DNA from: Acanthosepion esculentum
Lineage: Eukaryota; Mollusca; Cephalopoda; Sepiida; Sepiidae
Length of the DNA stretch: 64,000 nt
NCBI GenBank assembly: GCA_964036315.1
Contig: CAXIWW010000817.1
Coordinates: 4,437,501-4,501,500 of the forward strand
Direction of reading: 5' to 3'
The position numbers and the translations under genes are program-made. Below, piece by piece: positions 39,347 to 51,300 of this stretch. Every line of letters begins with the position of its first letter. The stretch's first letter is position 1. The notes under the pieces were generated by a model that had not been told where the DNA came from, searched no databases, and was given only the letters and a program-made list of their open reading frames with translations.

Positions 39347-42300
39347 CTGTGGTTCTGTTTGCACTTTTGCTATCAACTGGTGTTGTTTGCAAGTTTTTAT
39401 ATAAACATGTATTTTTATACTTTCATAGTGTTTTTTTGTGGGGGGTCATTATTTGCTCATACCTGGGACCCTTTGTGATCAGAAGCCTTGCTGTCAGATG
39501 AAGTTTATAGTCACACATAGGTCTAGTTGGCACTGTGGTGCTGTTGGCACTTTTGCTATCAGCTGTTGGCACTTTTGCTATCAGCTGTTGGCACTTTTGC
39601 TATCAGCTGTTGGCACTTTTGCTATCAGCTGTGGTGCTGTTTGCACTTTTGCTATCAACTGGTGTTGTTCGCAATTTTTTATATAAACATGTATTTTTAT
39701 ACATTCATAATGTTTTTTTTTTAGTGGGGGTTCACTATTTGCTCATAGCTGCGACACTTTGATGTAGTTTATAATAGTACCTAGGACTAGTTGGCACTGT
39801 GGTGCTGTTGGCACTTTTGCTATTAGCTGTTGGCACTTTTGCTATCAGCTGTTGGCACTTTTGCTATCAGCTGTAGTGCTGTTGGCACTTTTGCAATTAA
39901 CTGGTGTTGTTCGCAAGTTTTTACATAAACATGTATTTTTATAATTTCATAGTGTTATTTTTTAGTGGGGGGTCACTATTTGCTCATAGCTGGGACCCTT
40001 TGTGATCAGAAATCTTGCTGTCAGATGTAGTTTATAGTCATACCTAGGACAAGTTTGGAACAGTGGTGCTGTTGGCACTTTTGCTATCAGCTCTTGGCAC
40101 TTTTGCTATCACCATTTGGCACTTTTGGTATCAGCTGTTGGCACTTTTGCTATAAGCTGTTGGCACTTTTGTTATCAGCTGTTGGCACTTTTGCTATCAA
40201 CTGGTGTTGTTCGCAAGTTTTTATATAAACATGTATTTTTATACTTTCATAGTGTTTTTTTTTAGTGGGAGGACACTATTTGCTCATAGCTGGGACCCAT
40301 TGTGATCAGAAGCCTTGCTGTCAGATGTAGTTTATAGTCATACCTAGGACTAGTTGGTTCTGTGTTGCTGTTGGCACTTTTGCTATCAGCTGTTGGCAAT
40401 TTTGCTATCAGCTGTTGGCACTTTTGCTATCAGATGTGGTGCTGTTTGCACTTTTGCTATCAGCTGTTGGCACTTTTGGTATCAGCTGTTGGAACTTTTG
40501 CTATCAGCTGTTGGCACTTTTGCTATCAGCTTTTTGCACTTTTGGTATCAGCTGTTGGCACTTTTGCTATCAGCTGTTGGCACTTTTGCTATCAGCTTTT
40601 GGCACTTTTGGTATCAGGTGTTGGCACTTCTGCTATCAGCTGTTGGCACCTTTGCTATCAGCTGTGGTGCTGTTGGCACTTTTGCTATCAACTGGTGTTG
40701 TTCGCAAGTTTTTATATAAACATGTATTTTTAAACTTTCATAGTGTTTTTTTTTAGTGGGGGGTCACTATTTGCTCATAGCTGGGACACTTTGTGATCAG
40801 AAGCCTTGCTGTCAGATGTAGTTTATAGTCATACCTAGGACTAGTTGGCACTGTGGTGCTGTTGGCAATTTTGCTATCAGCTGTTGGCACTTTTGCTATC
40901 AGCTGTTGGCACTTTTGCTATCAGCTGTTGGCACTTTTGCTATCAGCTGTGGTGCTGTTAGCACTTTTGCTATCAAGTGGTGTTGTTCGCAAGTTTTCAT
41001 ATAAAAATGTATTTTTATAATTTCATAGTGTTTTTTTTTAGTGGGGGGTCACTATTTGCTCATAGTTGGGACCCTTTGTGATCAGAAGCCTTGCTGTCAG
41101 ATGTAGTTTATAGTCATACCTTGGACTAGTTGGCCCTCTGGTGCTGTTGGCACTTTTGCTATCAGCTGTTGGCACTTTTGCTATCAGCTGTTGGCACTCT
41201 TGCTATCAGCTGTGGTACTGTTGGCACTTTTGCTATCAACTGGTGTTGTTCACAAGTTTTTATATAAACATGTATTTTTAAACATTCATAGTGTTTTTTT
41301 TTTTTAGTGGGGTGTCACTATTTGCTCATAGCTGGGAACATTTGTGATCAGAAGCCTTGCTGTCAGATGTAGTTTATAGTCATACCTAGGACTATTTGGC
41401 ACTGTGGTGCTGTTGGCACTTTTGCTATCAGCTGTTGGCACTTTTGCTATCAGCTGTTGGCACTTTTGCTATCAGCTGTTGGCACTTTTGCTAACAGCTG
41501 TGGTACTGTTGGCACTTTTGCTATCAACTGGTGTTGTTCGCAAGTTTTTATATAAACATGTATTTTTATACATTCATAGTGTTTTTTTTTTAGTGGGGGG
41601 TCACTATTTGCTCATAGCTGGGAACCTTTGTGATCAGAAGCCTTGCTATCAGATGTAGTTTATAGTCATACCTAGGACTAGTTGTCTCTGTGGTGCTGTT
41701 GGCACTTTTGCTATCAGCTGTTGGCACTTTTGCTATCAGCTGTTGGCACTTTTGCTATCAGCTCTTGGCACTTTTGCTATCAGCTGTGGTGCTGTTGGCA
41801 CTTTTGCTATCATCTGGTGTTGTTCGCAAGTTTTTATATAAATATGTATTTTTATACTTTCATAGTGTTTTTTTTTAGTGGGGGGTCACTATTTGCTCAT
41901 AGCTGGGGCCTTTTGTGATCAGAAGCCGTGCTGTCAGATGTAGTTTATAGTCATACCTAGGACTAGTTGGCCCTGTGGTGCTGTTGGCACTTTTGCTATC
42001 AGCTGTTGGTACTTTTGCTATCAGCTGTTGGTACTTTTGCTATCAGCTGTTGGCACTTTTGCTATCAGCTGTGGTACTGTTGGCACTTTTGCTATCAACT
42101 GGTGTTGTTCGCAAGTTTTTATATAAACATGTATTTTTAGACATTCATAGTGTTTTTTTTTTTTAGTTGGGTGTCACTATTTGCTCATAGCTTGGACCCT
42201 TTGTGATCAGAAGCCTTGCTGTCAGATGTAGTTTATAGTCATACCTAGGACTAGTTGGATCTGTGGTGCTGTTGGCACTTTTGCTATCAGCTGTTGGCAC

Positions 42301-45300
42301 TTTTGCTATCAGCTGTTGGTACTATTGCTATCAGCTGTGGTGCTGTTGACACTTTTGCTATCAACTGGTGTTGTTCGCAAGTTTTTATATAAACATGTAT
42401 TTTTATACTTTCATAATGTTTTTTTTTTTAGTGGGGGGTCACTATTTGCTCATAGCTGGGACCCTTTGTGATCAGAAGCCTTGATGTCAGATGTAGTTTA
42501 TAGTCATACCTAGGACTAGTTGGCACTGTGGTGCTGTTGGCACTTTTGATATCAGCTCTTGGCACTTTTGCTATCAGCTCTTGGCACTTTTGCTATCAGC
42601 TGTTGGCACTTTTGCTATCAGCTGTTGGCACTTTTGCAATCAGCTGTGGTGCTGTTTTCACTTTTGCTATCAACTGGTGTTGTTCGCAAGTTTTCCTATA
42701 AATATGTATTTTTATACTTTCATAGTGTTTTTTTTGTAATGGGGGGTCACTATTTGCTCATAGCTGGGACCCTTTGTGATCAGAAGCCTTGCTGTCAGAT
42801 GTAGTTTATAGTCATACCTAGGACTAGTTGGCCCTGTGGTGCTGTTGGCACTTTTGCTATGCCGCTGTTGGCACTTTTGCTATCAGCTGTTGGCACTTTT
42901 GCTATCAGCTGTTGGCACTTTTGCTATCAGCTGTTGGCACTTTTGCTATCAGCTGTGGTACTGTTGGCACTTTTGCTATCAACTGGTGTTGTTCGCAAGT
43001 TTTTATATAAACATGTATTTTAAACATACATAGTGTTTTTTTTTTTTAGTGGGGTGTCACTATTTGCTCATGGCTGGGACCCTTTGTGATCAGAAGCCTT
43101 GCTGTCAGATGTAGTTTATAGTCATACCTAGGACTAGTTGGAACTGTGGTGCTGTTTGCACTTTTGCTATCAGCTGTTGGCACTTTTGCTATCAGCTGTT
43201 GGCACTTTTGCTATCAACTGTGGTGCTGTTGGCACTTTTGGTATCAACTGGTGTTGTTCGCAGATTTTTATATAAACATGTATTTTTATACTTTCATAGT
43301 GTTTTTTTTTTAGTGGGGTGTCACAATGGGCTCATTGCTGGGACCCTTTGTGATCAGATGCCTTGCTGTCAGATGTAGTTTATAGTCATACCTAGGACTA
43401 GTTGGCACTTTGGTGCTGTTGGCACTTTTGCTATCAGCTGTTGGCACTTTTGCTATCAGCTGTTGGCACTTTTGCTATCAGCTGTTGGCACTTTTGCTAT
43501 CAGCTGTGGTGCTGTTGGCACATTTGCTATCAACTGGTGTTGTTCTCAAGTTTTTATATAAACATGTATTTTTATATTTTCGGAGTTTTTTTTTTAGTGG
43601 GGGATCTCTATTTGCTCATAGCTGGGACCCTTTGTGATCAGAAGCCTTGCTGTCATATGTAGTTTATAGTCATACCTAGGACTAGTTGGCACTGAGGTGC
43701 TGTTGGCACTTTTGCTATCAGCTGTTGGCACTTTTGCTATCAGCTGTTGGCACTTTTGGTATCAGCTGTTGGCAATTTTGCTATCAGCTGTTGGCAATTT
43801 TGCTATAAGATTTTGGCACGTTTGGTATCAGCTGTTGGCACATTTGCTATCAACTGGTGTTGTTCGCAAGTTTTTATATAAACATGTATTTTTATACTTT
43901 CATAGAGATTTTTTATTTAGTGGGGGGTCACTATTTGCTCATAGCTGGGACCCTTTGTGATCAGAAGCCTAGCTGTCAGATGTAGTTTATAATCGTACCT
44001 AGGAATAGTTGGATCTGTGGTGCTGTTGGCACTTTTGCTATCAGCTGTTGGCACATTTGCTATCAGCTGTTGGCACTTTTGCTATCAGCTGTTGGCACTT
44101 TTGCTATCAGCTGTTGGCACTTTTGCTATCAGCTGTGGTACTGTTGGCACTTTTACTATCAACTGGTGTTGTTCGCAAGTTTTTATATAAACATGTATTT
44201 TTATACATTCATAGTGTTTTTTTTTTAGTGGAGTGTCACTATTTGCTCATAGCTGGGAACCTTTGTGATCAGAAGCCTTGCTGTCTGAGGTAGTTTATAG
44301 TTAACTAGGACTAGTTGGCACTGTGGTGCTGTTGGCACTTTTGCTATCAGCTGTTGGCACTTTTGCTATCAGCTGTTGGCACTTTTGCTATCAGCTGTGG
44401 TGCTGTTGGCACTTTTGCTATCAACTGGTGTTGTTCGCAAGTTTTTATATAAACATGTATTTTTATACTTACATAGAGTTTTTTTGTTAGTGGGGGTCAC
44501 TATTTGCTCATAGCTGGGACCCTTTGTGATCAGAAGCCTTGCTGTCAGATGTAGTTTATAGTCATACCTAGGACTAGTTGGCACTGTGGTGCTGTTGGCA
44601 CTTTTGCTATCAGCTGTTGGCACGTTTGCTATCAGCTGTTGGCACTTTTGCTATCAGCTGTTGGCACTTTTGCTATCAGCTGTGGTGCTGTTGGCACTTT
44701 TGCTATCAACTGGTGTTGTTCGCAAGTTTTTATATAAACATGTATTTTTATACTTTCATAGAGATTTTTTTTATTGCGGGGTCACTATTTGCTCATAGCT
44801 GGGACCCTTTTTTTATCAGAAGCCTTCCTGTCAGATGTAGTTTATAGTCATACCTAGGACTAGTTGGCACTGTGGTGCTGTTGGCACTTTTGCTATCAAC
44901 TGTTGGCACTTTTCCTATTAGCTGTTGGCACTTTTGCTATCAGCTGTTGGCACTTTTGCTATCAGCTGTGGTGCTGTTGGCACTTTTGCTATCAACTGGT
45001 GTTGTTCGCAAGTATTTATATAAACATGTATTTTTATACTTTCATAATTTTTTTGTTTTTAGTGGGGGGTCACTATTTGCTCATAGCTGGGACCATTTGT
45101 GATCAGAAGCCTTGCTGTCAGAATAGTTTATAGTCATACCTAGGACTAGTTGGCACTGTGGTGCGGGTGGAACTTTTGCTATCAGCTGTTGGCACTTTTG
45201 CTATCAGCTGTTGGCACATTTTGTATCAGCTGTTGGCACTTTTGCTATCAGCTGTGGTGCTGTTGGCACTTTTGCTATCAACTGGTGTTGTTCGCAAGTT

Positions 45301-46693
45301 TTCATATAAACATCTATTTTTATACTTTCATAGTGTTTTTTTTAGTGGGGGGTCACTATTTGCTCATAGCTGGGACCATTTGTGATCAGAAGCCTTGCTG
45401 TCAGATGTAGTTTATAGTCATACCTAGGACTAGTTGGCACTGAGGTGCTGTTGGCACTTTTGCTATCAGCTGTTGGCACTTTTGCTATCAGCTGTGGTGC
45501 TGTTGACACTTTTGCTATCAACTGGTGTTGTTCGCAAGTTTTTATATAAACATGTATTTTTATACTTTCATAGTGTTTTTTTTTTTAGTGGGGGGTCACT
45601 ATTTGCTCATAGCTGGGACCCTTTGTGATCAGAAGCCTTGCTGTCAGATGTAGTTTATAGTCATACCTAGGACTAGTTGGCACTGTGGTGCTGTTGGCAC
45701 TTTTGCTATCAGCTGTTGGCACTTTTGCTATCAGCTGTTGGCACTTTTGTTATCAGCTGTTGGCAATTTTGCTATCAGCTGTTGGCAATTTTGCTATAAG
45801 CTTTTGGCACGTTTGGTATCAGCTGTTGGCACATTTGCTATCAGCTGTGGTGCTGTTGACACTTTTGCTATCAACTTGTGTTGTTCGCAAATTTTTATAT
45901 AAACATATATTTTTATACTTTCATAGAGTTTTTTTATTTAGTGGGTGGTCACTATTTGCTCGTAGCTGGGACCCTTTGTGATCAGAAGCCTAGCTGTCAG
46001 ATGTAGTTTATAATCATTCCTAGGAATAGTTGGCACTGTGGTGCTGTTGGCACTTTTGCTATCAGCTGTTGGCACATTTGCTATCAGCTGTTGGCACTTT
46101 TGCTATCAGCTGTTGGCACTTTTGCTATCAGCTGTTGTGCTCTTGGCACTTTTGCTATCAACTGGTGTTGTTCTGAAGTTTTTATATAAACATGTATTTT
46201 TATACTTTCATAGTGTTTTTTTTTTTAGTGGGGGGTCACTATTTGCTCATAGCTGGGACCCTTTGTGATCAGAAGCCTTGCTGTCAGATGTAGTTTATAG
46301 TCATACCTAGGAGTAGTTGGCCCTTTGGTGCTGTTGGCACTTTTGCTATCAGCTGTTGGCACTTTTGCTATCAGCTGTGGTGCTGTTTGCACTTTTGCTA
46401 TCAACTGGTGTTGTTCGCAAGTTTTTATATAAACATGTATTTTTATACTTTCATAGTGTTTTTTTTAGTGGGGGGTCACTATTTGCTCATAGCTGGGACC
46501 CTTTGTGATCAGAAGCCTTGCTGTCAGATGTAGTTTATAGTCATACCTAGGACTAGTTGGCACTGTGGTGCTGTTGGCACTTTTGCTATTAGCTGTTGGC
46601 ACTTTTGCTATCAGCTGTTGGCACTTTTGCTATCAGCTGTTGGCACTTTTGCTATCAACTGGTGTTGTTCGCAAGTTTTTATATAAGCATGTA

Positions 46694-47413
46694 TGTGGTG
46701 GCACGGAGCAAGCGAAGGACCGGATATTAACCCTCAGATGTTTAGACAGCAAATGACCAATACTGGTCTTTGCGCACCCGGCTCCACGCAGAATTTCCGG
46801 TGGAAAACTAAAAAGAAATAAAAAGAATAATAAGCAATTTCCACCAATGAAACGGCTCCGCGCCATACCCAACAGTTTGTTTCAGCAGACTGACTCTGAT
46901 CCGATGGGCACACATAAATAGAGCGATAAATTCACTTCTAGGAGAGAAAGCTTTGAAGTACCGTCAGTGAATGTCGCTACGCTTTTCTCACCCATCAAAC
47001 CCGATGCCTTCAGCCTTCCTTCACCAACGGAGATATCAAAGGACTCCTACCAACCCATTGACCTCACCTTTCATCTCCTGTGACCAGCACGTCATGAACT
47101 TAAGTATTAACAAAAGACACTTATATTCTTTTAATAATCGGATTTCTCTTCTATGAATGAACATTTTGTAACGGACTTTGTGCGTGTAAATCAAGAAACA
47201 TTGTACTATTCATTGATGTTGCATTTAAATACAAAGTGTTTTTGATATACCCTTCTCTTTCGTATGTTATTTTGTTTATGTTATGGTGACCCCAATTTGA
47301 TTGCTTGTTGAACCTTTAGGTCAAACTAGCGGCTGTCCCGAAGGACTGCTACTATTTATCTACCTTCTGATACAAGCAACAATTAACAACGAGAACTCTA
47401 TCCCCCATCACCA
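46694..47413 (+). repeat. Element 1, 5' LTR
   Basis: Starts TGTGGTGGCACGG and ends CATCACCA (TG...CA), directly before TAAG and the primer site. The sequence recurs at 51,560-52,280. Both copies are preceded by TA and followed by TAA, so the true edges could be 2-3 bases further out. The left neighbour is a satellite module cut after AACATGTA. The LTR contains an AATAAA at about 46,817, a TATA-like CATAAATA at 46,913-46,920, and a spurious 61-codon frame that I do not regard as a gene. Confidence 0.92.
46911..46922 (+). promoter_or_regulatory. Candidate TATA element in the 5' LTR
   Basis: CACATAAATAGA is the best TATA-like sequence in the LTR, about 220 bp from its start, and is conserved in the 3' LTR at about 51,777-51,788. 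A start site some 30 bp downstream would leave most of the LTR as R-U5. Inference from position and sequence only. Confidence 0.45.
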
Positions 47414-47417
47414 TAAG

Positions 47418-47437
47418 TGGTGACGGCCGACGTGATT
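47418..47437 (+). other. Element 1 primer-binding site (tRNA-Trp-like)
   Basis: TGGTGACGGCCGACGTGATT begins four bases after the LTR. It resembles the complement of the tRNA-Trp 3' end (TGGTGACCCCGACGTGATT). The run CCCC is replaced by CGGCC, that is two changed bases and one extra base in the middle of the pairing region. Confidence 0.8.
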
Positions 47438-47525
47438 TTAACACATATATATACACGCAAGCACAAAAAAAAAAAAAATTGAACTGTCACAAAATTAGAA
47501 TTTTTATTCAACACAAACCAAAAAC
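47438..47525 (+). other. Element 1 leader between primer site and gag
   Basis: Short untranslated leader. It contains an alternating ATATATATACAC stretch and a pure A tract around 47,466-47,478. The context before the gag ATG is CCAAAAACATGG, favourable for eukaryotic initiation. No other feature was seen. Confidence 0.7.
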
Positions 47526-48332
47526 ATGGCAGATGACGCTGAAGAAACTACAATTAATCAAAACCAACCAATCCAAGCTGTTGCGATAAAACCACCAAAC
47601 TTCATTGAATCAAACGTAATAGCTTGGTTTGCGATAATGGAGGCGCAATTTAATATTGCAAATATAAGACAGACCAGTCAAAAATTTTTTAACACTTTGG
47701 CAGCTCTCCCTGTGGACGTAGTAGGAAATATACAGCCAACTATACTGCAATCAAAAGATTACGACGCACTAAGAGAAGCAGTGACGGGCGCTTACGAGAA
47801 AACAAAACCAGAGATGCTGGACAAATTAATGTCGTCATCGACTGTAACAGGTCGTCCCTCAGTATACCTGAATGAACTTATGTCATTAGCAAGCCGAATT
47901 GGCGTAGGGGACGATATCGTACGTCACAAATTTATTCAAGCCCTACCTCACTCCATTAAACCAGTGGTAGCGGCACAAGTCGATTTAGACACAGATCGCC
48001 TTGGAAGAATGGCGCATGACTTACTATTATATTTTAACAAACAAGACACCGCACATATTCGACAGATTTCGGGGAAGCAAAGGGATGAACAGCAAAATAA
48101 AAATGAAACTAAAATGATACATGGCTGTTCCCACAGTGAAAATAAATTCCCTACCAGTGTTCGCCCTTTTAACAAGGACCAAAAACCTCTAATTTGCCGA
48201 GCGCATTTATACTTTGCGGAACGTGCAAAATTTTGTAAGCCGTGGTGCAGATGGCCAAATAAACGGAATGTTCAAATGCAACCCAACTCTCGCCCAAATT
48301 CACCAGTTCCTCGTGAGATTTCGGAAAACTAA
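47526..48332 (+). CDS. gag: Element 1 Gag polyprotein
   Basis: 268-residue structural protein expected to form the cytoplasmic particle that packages element RNA. The start is the first ATG after the leader, in good context (ACATGG). The N-terminal two thirds is capsid-like: it has a WFAIMEAQF segment and a following helix-rich region that aligns in spacing with WFIQLDAIF in the element 2 Gag. Near the C terminus is one zinc-knuckle-like motif, C224-x2-H227-x9-C237-x3-C241. This C-H-C-C order differs from the usual retroviral CCHC and matches the CsRn1 group. The C terminus is basic and proline/asparagine-rich. The frame ends at TAA 48,330-48,332, directly after the candidate frameshift site, and pol continues in the -1 frame. 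I see no internal stop or frameshift. Confidence 0.92.
   Translation: MADDAEETTINQNQPIQAVAIKPPNFIESNVIAWFAIMEAQFNIANIRQTSQKFFNTLAALPVDVVGNIQPTILQSKDYDALREAVTGAYEKTKPEMLDKLMSSSTVTGRPSVYLNELMSLASRIGVGDDIVRHKFIQALPHSIKPVVAAQVDLDTDRLGRMAHDLLLYFNKQDTAHIRQISGKQRDEQQNKNETKMIHGCSHSENKFPTSVRPFNKDQKPLICRAHLYFAERAKFCKPWCRWPNKRNVQMQPNSRPNSPVPREISEN
48323..48329 (+). promoter_or_regulatory. Candidate gag-pol -1 frameshift site (degenerate)
   Basis: GGAAAAC, read in the gag frame as G GAA AAC, lies immediately before the gag stop. The pol frame is open only from 48,317, so the shift must happen within 16 bases. AAC in the A site can re-pair as AAA, the usual end of -1 slip sites, but the first triplet is GGA rather than three identical bases. 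The equivalent site in element 2 is the canonical GGGAAAC. Confidence 0.6.
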
Positions 48333-51300
48333 CTAGGCGAGAGGTGTTAGCTTCCATTTCCTCGCCGCTTCTCATTGTAGCCGCACGGTTAGGAGCTCAA
48401 AGTTTAAATTTTATTGTGGATACAGGAGCTGCCGTATCTATACTTCCGAAGAGATATTTAAGCGGAGCTGTAACATACCCAACCAATATCTCTTTAGTGT
48501 CTGCCAACGGTCAAAAGATTGAATGCTCAGGACAAGCAGTACTGAATCTAACACTACGGAACCTCAGACGAGAATTTACCTGGACATTTATAATAGCCGA
48601 AACTGCTCAGCCACTCCTAGGATACGATTTCCTAAACCATTTCGGGCTAATGGTGGACTGCACAAACAATAAGCTGATTGATAAAATGACTAATAGACAA
48701 TCCGATGCACATCCATCGTCTATTATCATGAATATAGATTTAGTACCGAATAAAGATGCTAACAAAATGGTACGAGCAATTCTGGAGAAATACCCAAATT
48801 TAATTTCTCCTCATCGCGACACGAATGCAACAAAACCAAAGATATTCCATAGAATAGAAACTGCTAGCAACCCTCCTACTTTCTCCAGAGCCAGACAATT
48901 ATCAGCTCAGAGATGTGAAATTGCAAAAGAGGAATTCAAGAAACTCCTAAAGGCAGGAATAATTTCCCCTTCAAACTCTGAATGGAGTTCAGCCTTACAT
49001 ATGGTACCGAAGTCAGACGGCACATATAGACCTGTTGGCGATTACAGACATTTAAATACCATAACAAAAGCCGATCGATATCAAGTCCCAAATATAAATT
49101 CCTTGTCTTCGAAGCTTCATAATAAGAAGTTCTTTTCAAAGATAGACCTGTCGTCTGCTTATCATCAGATACCTGTTCATCCGGAGGATGTTTGCAAGAC
49201 AGCCATCTCTACCCCTTTTGGGTTATTTGAATATAACTATATGCCTTTCGGACTACGGAACGCATCATGTACTTTTCAGAGAATGATGGACAATATCTTT
49301 CGTGATACTGATTATACCTTTGTATATATCGACGATATCCTTATATTCTCAGAAGATGAAGAAACTCATTCCAAGCATATCGACCTAGTACTACAAAAAC
49401 TGAGTGAGTACGATTTTAAAATTTGTCTCTCCAAATGCATATTTAGTGCTAATGAATTAGACTTTTTAGGATTTCATATTTCTGCTAGTGGTCTCAAACC
49501 CAGTGCTAAAAAGTTGAATGAATTAAGTGAATTTCCTCAACCAAACGATTCCAAATCACTACGCCGATTCATCGGAATGGCAAATTTTTACAGAAAACTT
49601 GTGCCAAATTTCAGCGATATCATACTACCTCTCACGGAAAAAATACGTTTAAACCAAAATTCCAAGTCATTAACCCTAACAAAGGAAGAAATTGAATCTT
49701 TCGAAAATATGAAAAAGTCTTTATCAAATGTAACTGTTTTGGCTTTCCCCAGCTCGAAAGCTAACAACTATCAACTTGTAACAGACAGTTCGAATTATGC
49801 GGTGGGTGCAGCACTTCATCAAATGATTGATAATCAACCCATCCCCATAGGTTTCTTTTCAAAGAAATTATCCCAAACCCAACAAAAATATTCTACTTTT
49901 GACAGAGAACTACTAGCTGCCTATCTAGCAGTACTCCATTTTAAACATTTAATAGAAGGCAGAAATGTAATGTTACTGACGGATCACAAACCACTTTGCA
50001 GTGCTTTTAAAAGCCAGTCTTCCTTAAAATCAGATAGACAACAGCGTCACCTCTGTTTTATCAGCGAATATGTAAATGACATTTCACATATAAGAGGTTC
50101 ACAAAATATAGTAGCTGATTGTTTATCACGACCTGTCAACGCGATCACTATTGATATATGTGACTTACAAGAAATAATGAAGCATCAAGCTACTGACAAT
50201 GAAAATCAGGCATTCAAAGATCAACTGAAACCATACACAATAAATCAAAATGAAACCATATTATGTGACACGACATTACCTTTTCCACGACCTTTTGTGA
50301 CTGAAAAGCTCAGAAAATCGGTATTTGACAGTCTGCATAATCTATCACATCCAGGAATAACATCTTCAAGAAAAATAATAAAATCCAGATACTATTGGCC
50401 GAAGATGGACAAGTCAATAAAAACCTGGTGCACAGAATGCCAACACTGCCAACTAGCAAAAATAATAAAACACACAAAGAGCAAAGTAAATCCATTTGAA
50501 TTACCTTCCAGTCGTTTTGAAACGGTGCATGTGGATATTGTCGGTCCCTTACCACCAGTAAAGAACCAAACTGACCCTTATTTTTCACCATATCTATATT
50601 TATTAACATGCATTGATAGAAATACGAGATGGATAGAAGCATGCCCAATAACAGAAATTACGGCAAAATCAATATCAACGGCTTTTGTCAATCTGTGGAT
50701 CTCCCGATTCGGGGTTCCTCTTCATGTCGTTACGGACAGAGGAAGCCAATTTGAATCCGAATTATTCTCAGAACTATCAAAAATAATAGGCTTCCACAGA
50801 TTACGAACAACGGCGTACCATCCGCAAACGAATGGATTAGTTGAGCGAGCACACAGAACTTTAAAAACGGCTATTATAGCCAGGAAAGAATCGTGGTTGT
50901 CAGCTCTTCCTATCGTCCTTTTGGGAATGAGGATAACACCTAACGAATCAAACTATTCTTCATTTACTGCAGTAACAGGTAGTCATGCACAAGTCCCCCG
51001 ATTGTTAATTGACTCTATCAAGAACGAGAATAGTGAAATGACAAACTCGCACGTTAAAATTCTAGCCGACGAGATGCAAAAATTTGACATGGACAAATTA
51101 TCCAGGGGACACCTGCATACAATACCTAATTCTTACATTCCAAAAGATTTACAAACATGTAAAAGTATCTGGCTAAGAACAGACAGAGTGAGAAAGCCAT
51201 TGGAAGCTCCATACACAGGTCCATTCCAAGTATTAAGTCGTCATGAAAAATATTTTACTATTAAAAGATCGGATGACGTACATAGTAATGTTTCAATAGA

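Larger units (their letters stand above)
24212..46693 (-). repeat. Nested satellite array, inverted block
   Basis: Same satellite as the flanking blocks but reverse-complemented throughout: modules now read GGCACTGTGGTGCTG, TTGTTCGCAAGTTTTTATAT, TAGTGGGGGGTCACTATTTG and CCTAGGACTAGTTGGC. It begins at 24,212 next to forward sequence ending CACCACAGCT. It ends in a module cut after AACATGTA, where an LTR begins. One short piece (about 33,291-33,417) is flipped back to forward orientation. Duplicated groups of units occur inside it (29.6-31.8 kb and 36.9-38.0 kb). No host gene was seen. Confidence 0.96.

Noticed and set aside
24212..46693. Inverted block explained as a simple inversion between two inverted LTR elements
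   Set aside because: No element or LTR is present at the left breakpoint (24,211/24,212), so the simple model lacks one of its two required products.
46971..47156. 61-codon open frame inside the LTR, repeated at 51,838-52,023
   Set aside because: It lies wholly within the LTR and is duplicated only because the LTR is. It shows no recognisable domain and probably lies in transcribed LTR leader.
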